Shown: positions 6,762-8,524 of the stretch, in pieces | Numbering within the stretch: position 1 is the stretch's first letter | Layout: each line of letters begins with the position of its first letter | Assembly (NCBI GenBank): GCA_023150835.1 | Contig: JAKLKB010000189.1 | Coordinates: 1-8,524, forward strand | Length of the DNA: 8,524 bases | From: Myxococcota bacterium | Lineage (GTDB): Bacteria > Myxococcota_C > UBA6777 | Direction of reading: 5' to 3' | Translations under genes and position numbers: made by a program | The notes under the pieces: model-generated | Seen by the model: only the letters and a program-made list of their open reading frames with translations | Told to the model about the DNA's origin: nothing | The model's database searches: none

Positions 6762-6767
6762 TGAAGT

Positions 6768-8117
6768 ATGCGTGTGATGGTCGGTTGGTGGTGTTTGGGT
6801 TGCGTGTGGTTGTGTTGGGGTTGTGAGCGAAAGAGCCGTGAGGAGATCCCGAAGCCTCCGAGCGTTTCGGGTCGAACTGCGTTGTGTGAGAGGGAAGGGA
6901 TCTTGGGATCTGAGCCTGTGGTGGGTGGGCGATGTACGAAAGAGGCCGATTGTGGGGCAGAACGAGCGGCATGGAGGCGTTGTGTAGCGGGGCGTTGTGT
7001 GGTGGCGGGTGGAACGCAAGAGGACGGTCATCAAGCGGCTGTGCGGGCAGCGGTGTTTTTGAGTGAGCGGGCGATTGCAAGTGCCGATGAATCGGGGATG
7101 ATCTGGCTGTGGCGGAGAGATGGTGTGCGGTGGCGTCCTTGGCATGGGTGGAAAGGGCATACGGGTGCGATCTTGGCCTTGGAGCGGGGGGCTGCGGGGT
7201 ATCTGTTGAGCGGTGGGGTGGGCGGTGTGCGGGTGTGGGATCTGCGCAGGCGTGTGTTGGTCGCGGATTGGCCGGTACAAGGAGAAGTGCAGGCGTTGGC
7301 GTGGTCTGAAAAACATCAGCGGATCGCCATCTCTTCGACCGATCGGGTGGTTAGGTGGCGAGCTTGGCCGAAGGGTGGAGTGTTTGGGGGAGATAAAAAA
7401 GCGAGTGGAAGGGATGAAAAAGCGAGTGGAAGGGATGAAAAAGCGAGTGGAAGGGATGAAACAGCGAGCGGGGGGTGGAGCGGTGAGGTCGGTGTGTGTG
7501 ATGTCGTGCGGTCTTTGGCGTGGGAGGTCGATGGATCGGGGCGTTTGGCGGGTGGTGGGGATGATGGCTTGTTGTGGATATGGGATGTCAAACGGGCTAA
7601 ACAACGGGGATCATGGCTTGTGGAGCGTTGGAGCGGGCATCGTGGGTGGTTGCGCCGTGTGGGGTGGTGGGGAGAGCGGCCTGTGACGGTGGGATTTGAT
7701 GGCACGATACGGGTGTGGGATCTGCGAAGAGGTCGGAGTGTTCGTGTGGGGGAGGAAGGCCCCTCGCTGCCGTTGTTGTTGGGGCGGGTGGAGCGGTGTG
7801 TGGCCTCGATGGAGCAGAAGAAAAGCGTAGAGGCTGTTGTTTGGAAAAGGCGATGGATCGGGGGAGACCCCTTGGGGATGGCGTTGTTTTCGCGGCGTGG
7901 TTGGGGCGTGGTGGGCGCACACCGAGAGGGGTGGTTGCGCTGGCCTGATGCGGAAGGTTCGGAAGTGGTGGTGTGGTCGCTTCGTGAAGCAAAGCAGCAT
8001 TGCCGTGTGCGTGAGCATCTGTTGGGGGTGCGTGTGGTGGCAGGATCGCCCAAAGAGAGGCGCTTTGTTTCGGGTTCGGATGATGGGACGTTGCGTGTCT
8101 TTCGTCTGGGGCTTTGA
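6768..8117 (+). CDS. WD40 beta-propeller protein, predicted lipoprotein, with N-terminal four-Cys motif
   Basis: The 449-residue product opens with a short Trp/Cys-rich hydrophobic segment (MRVMVGWWCLGCVWLCWGC). Cys19 after Gly is the likely lipid anchor, although the lipobox is poor. A small Cys motif at 56-77 (RCTKEADC...RRCVAGRC) resembles residues 40-57 of the neighbouring Cys-rich lipoprotein. Seven WD-like blades follow: about 88-118 (ends MIWLWR), 131-158 (VRVWD), 170-199 (VVRWRAW), 245-274 (LLWIWDV), 291-318 (IRVWDL), 340-403 (WLRWPD, VVWSL; irregular) and 417-446 (LRVFRL). That is enough for one complete propeller, normally a protein-binding platform. Between blades 3 and 4 sits an inserted loop of four 7-residue repeats (209-236). 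The partner is unknown. The location is probably extracytoplasmic, against the cytoplasmic norm for WD40 proteins. The coding strand is very G-rich. thrS is divergent, across the minisatellite. Confidence 0.88.
   Translation: MRVMVGWWCLGCVWLCWGCERKSREEIPKPPSVSGRTALCEREGILGSEPVVGGRCTKEADCGAERAAWRRCVAGRCVVAGGTQEDGHQAAVRAAVFLSERAIASADESGMIWLWRRDGVRWRPWHGWKGHTGAILALERGAAGYLLSGGVGGVRVWDLRRRVLVADWPVQGEVQALAWSEKHQRIAISSTDRVVRWRAWPKGGVFGGDKKASGRDEKASGRDEKASGRDETASGGWSGEVGVCDVVRSLAWEVDGSGRLAGGGDDGLLWIWDVKRAKQRGSWLVERWSGHRGWLRRVGWWGERPVTVGFDGTIRVWDLRRGRSVRVGEEGPSLPLLLGRVERCVASMEQKKSVEAVVWKRRWIGGDPLGMALFSRRGWGVVGAHREGWLRWPDAEGSEVVVWSLREAKQHCRVREHLLGVRVVAGSPKERRFVSGSDDGTLRVFRLGL
7392..7475 (+). repeat. 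In-frame 21-bp tandem repeat inside the WD40 gene
   Basis: Four copies (7392-7412, 7413-7433, 7434-7454, 7455-7475) encode DKKASGR, DEKASGR, DEKASGR and DETASGG. The two middle copies are identical in DNA and the outer copies diverge, which points to recent expansion. The repeat lies in the connection between blades 3 and 4, where a hydrophilic loop can vary in length without breaking the fold. Confidence 0.93.
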
Positions 8118-8169
8118 CGAGTTGAACGGCGCGAGCCAGCAAAAGCAAGCAAAACAATCCTTCGCTGTG

Positions 8170-8205
8170 AAAAACACCACACTCAATCAATGGTCGAAGT
8201 GGTGT
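8170..8205 (-). terminator. Terminator-like hairpin facing leftward
   Basis: ACACCAC (8174-8180) pairs with GTGGTGT (8199-8205) across an 18-base loop. On the minus strand the stem runs into a T-run (GTGGTGTTTTTC), the form of an intrinsic terminator for leftward transcription. Rightward it has no T-run, so it is a poor stop for the WD40 gene itself. If real, it implies a leftward gene beyond the right edge of the window. Confidence 0.35.
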
Positions 8206-8300
8206 AGGCCGTCGCTTTCTAATGGGGCTTGGAGGTGCGCAGTGAACAAAGAAAAAGCCGTGTTCGTGCAATCTCAAGCGAGAGGGTCGTCCGGTTGAAA

Positions 8301-8338
8301 AACCTGCGATCTCTTCGCCAACCTGCGATCTCTTCGCC
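8301..8338. repeat. Exact 19-bp direct duplication
   Basis: AACCTGCGATCTCTTCGCC occurs twice back to back with no mismatch, followed by AA. Each copy contains a small dyad, GCGA and TCGC around TCTCT. Function unknown. Confidence 0.9.
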
Positions 8339-8350
8339 AATACGGGGTCA

Positions 8351-8456
8351 AGGGGGCAGGGCTCCCTTGTGGGGGGTGGGGTTCCACCCCATAGGCGTTA
8401 GGTGAAGCGCTTGTTGGCCCCCCCCACCCCAGCCCTCCCCCGTGAACAGGGGAGGG
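8351..8456. repeat. GC-rich multi-hairpin intergenic repeat
   Basis: Three pairings are visible. TGGGGT (8377-8382) pairs with ACCCCA (8386-8391). CCCTCCCC (8433-8440) pairs perfectly with GGGGAGGG (8449-8456) around an 8-base loop. GGGGTGGGG (8373-8381) can pair with CCCCACCCC (8422-8430). Blocks of the type CCCTCCCCCGTGAAC...GGGGAGGG are, from memory, a common REP-like motif between genes of many bacteria, often mistranslated as 'SPVHGGGLGWG' frames. The G-runs on the plus strand could also form a quadruplex. Confidence 0.55.
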
Positions 8457-8524
8457 AGCGAAAGTCGGAAGCAGCGGGGATTTTGTTTTTTCATGACGCA
8501 CGCTGTTTGCACGAGACGCAGACG

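Larger units (their letters stand above)
8118..8524. other. Region without a convincing gene, downstream of the WD40 gene
   Basis: Open frames here are short or antisense to the WD40 gene and have no recognisable domain. The stretch holds a hairpin at 8174-8205, a 19-bp direct duplication at 8301-8338 and a GC-rich palindromic block at about 8351-8456. On the minus strand ATGAAAAAACAAAAT begins a short frame that runs straight through the palindromic block, so it is probably not a gene. No tRNA-like clover leaf was seen. Confidence 0.55.

Noticed and set aside
6362-6826. Plus-strand (RRH)n/(HGR)n frame through the minisatellite
   Set aside because: It is a product of the repeat in another frame, and its end overlaps the WD40 signal peptide.
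6333-7604. Upstream in-frame extension of thrS to a 1026-residue protein
   Set aside because: The extension runs through the 9-bp repeat and antisense to the WD40 gene and contains no TGS domain. The ATG at 6332 has a good ribosome binding site.
7316-8340. Several long minus-strand frames opposite the WD40 gene
   Set aside because: They are rich in Pro, Thr, Ser, His and Arg, as expected from the complement of a G-rich gene. The WD40 blades in the plus frame are convincing.
8274-8501. Minus-strand 75-codon frame containing SPVHGGGLGWG
   Set aside because: This peptide is the familiar false translation of a GC-rich intergenic palindromic repeat.

Overview
The window looks like chromosomal DNA from a Gram-negative bacterium of the Myxococcota/Bradymonadota (former Deltaproteobacteria) type. 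This rests on three predicted lipoproteins in a row, a cysteine-rich protein with two MopE-type 'CxxxIDxxCDG' motifs, and a moderately GC-rich composition. The lineage is inferred from gene content, not from a marker tree. No phage, CRISPR, toxin or defence gene was recognised.

Layout: (1) 1-717 holds no convincing gene. It has a strong hairpin at 111-130 that resembles the subterminal hairpin of IS200/IS605-type elements. (2) 718-2643 (+) encodes a lipoprotein with a long acidic, Pro-rich stalk and a right-handed parallel beta-helix (pectate-lyase-like fold). (3) 2644-2778 is a short convergent gap with a compact 47-bp fold-back element. (4) 2779-4356 (-) encodes a 525-aa lipoprotein with about 63 cysteines. 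Its leader is six head-to-tail copies of a 23-bp repeat, and the last copy carries the ribosome binding site. (5) 4524-6332 (-) is thrS, a threonyl-tRNA synthetase that lacks the usual N-terminal TGS domain. (6) 6333-6767 is a divergent intergenic region that contains a 25-copy 9-bp minisatellite. (7) 6768-8117 (+) encodes a predicted WD40 lipoprotein with about seven blades and a 21-bp in-frame tandem repeat in one loop. (8) 8118-8524 holds no gene, but has a 19-bp direct duplication, hairpins and a GC-rich palindromic repeat.

How it fits together: thrS is the only clear housekeeping gene. The Cys-rich lipoprotein gene lies 167 bp downstream of it on the same strand with no obvious terminator between, so read-through is possible. 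The three lipoproteins are probably envelope or surface proteins. The Cys-rich and WD40 proteins both begin their mature part with the same type of short four-cysteine motif. The most distinctive feature of the window is its density of short tandem repeats (23, 9, 21 and 19 bp, unrelated to one another), two of which lie in gene-leader positions where a copy-number change could alter expression. I do not see a multi-gene system that I could name as new; the repeat-bearing leader, the TGS-less ThrRS and the lipoprotein WD40 propeller are the best leads.
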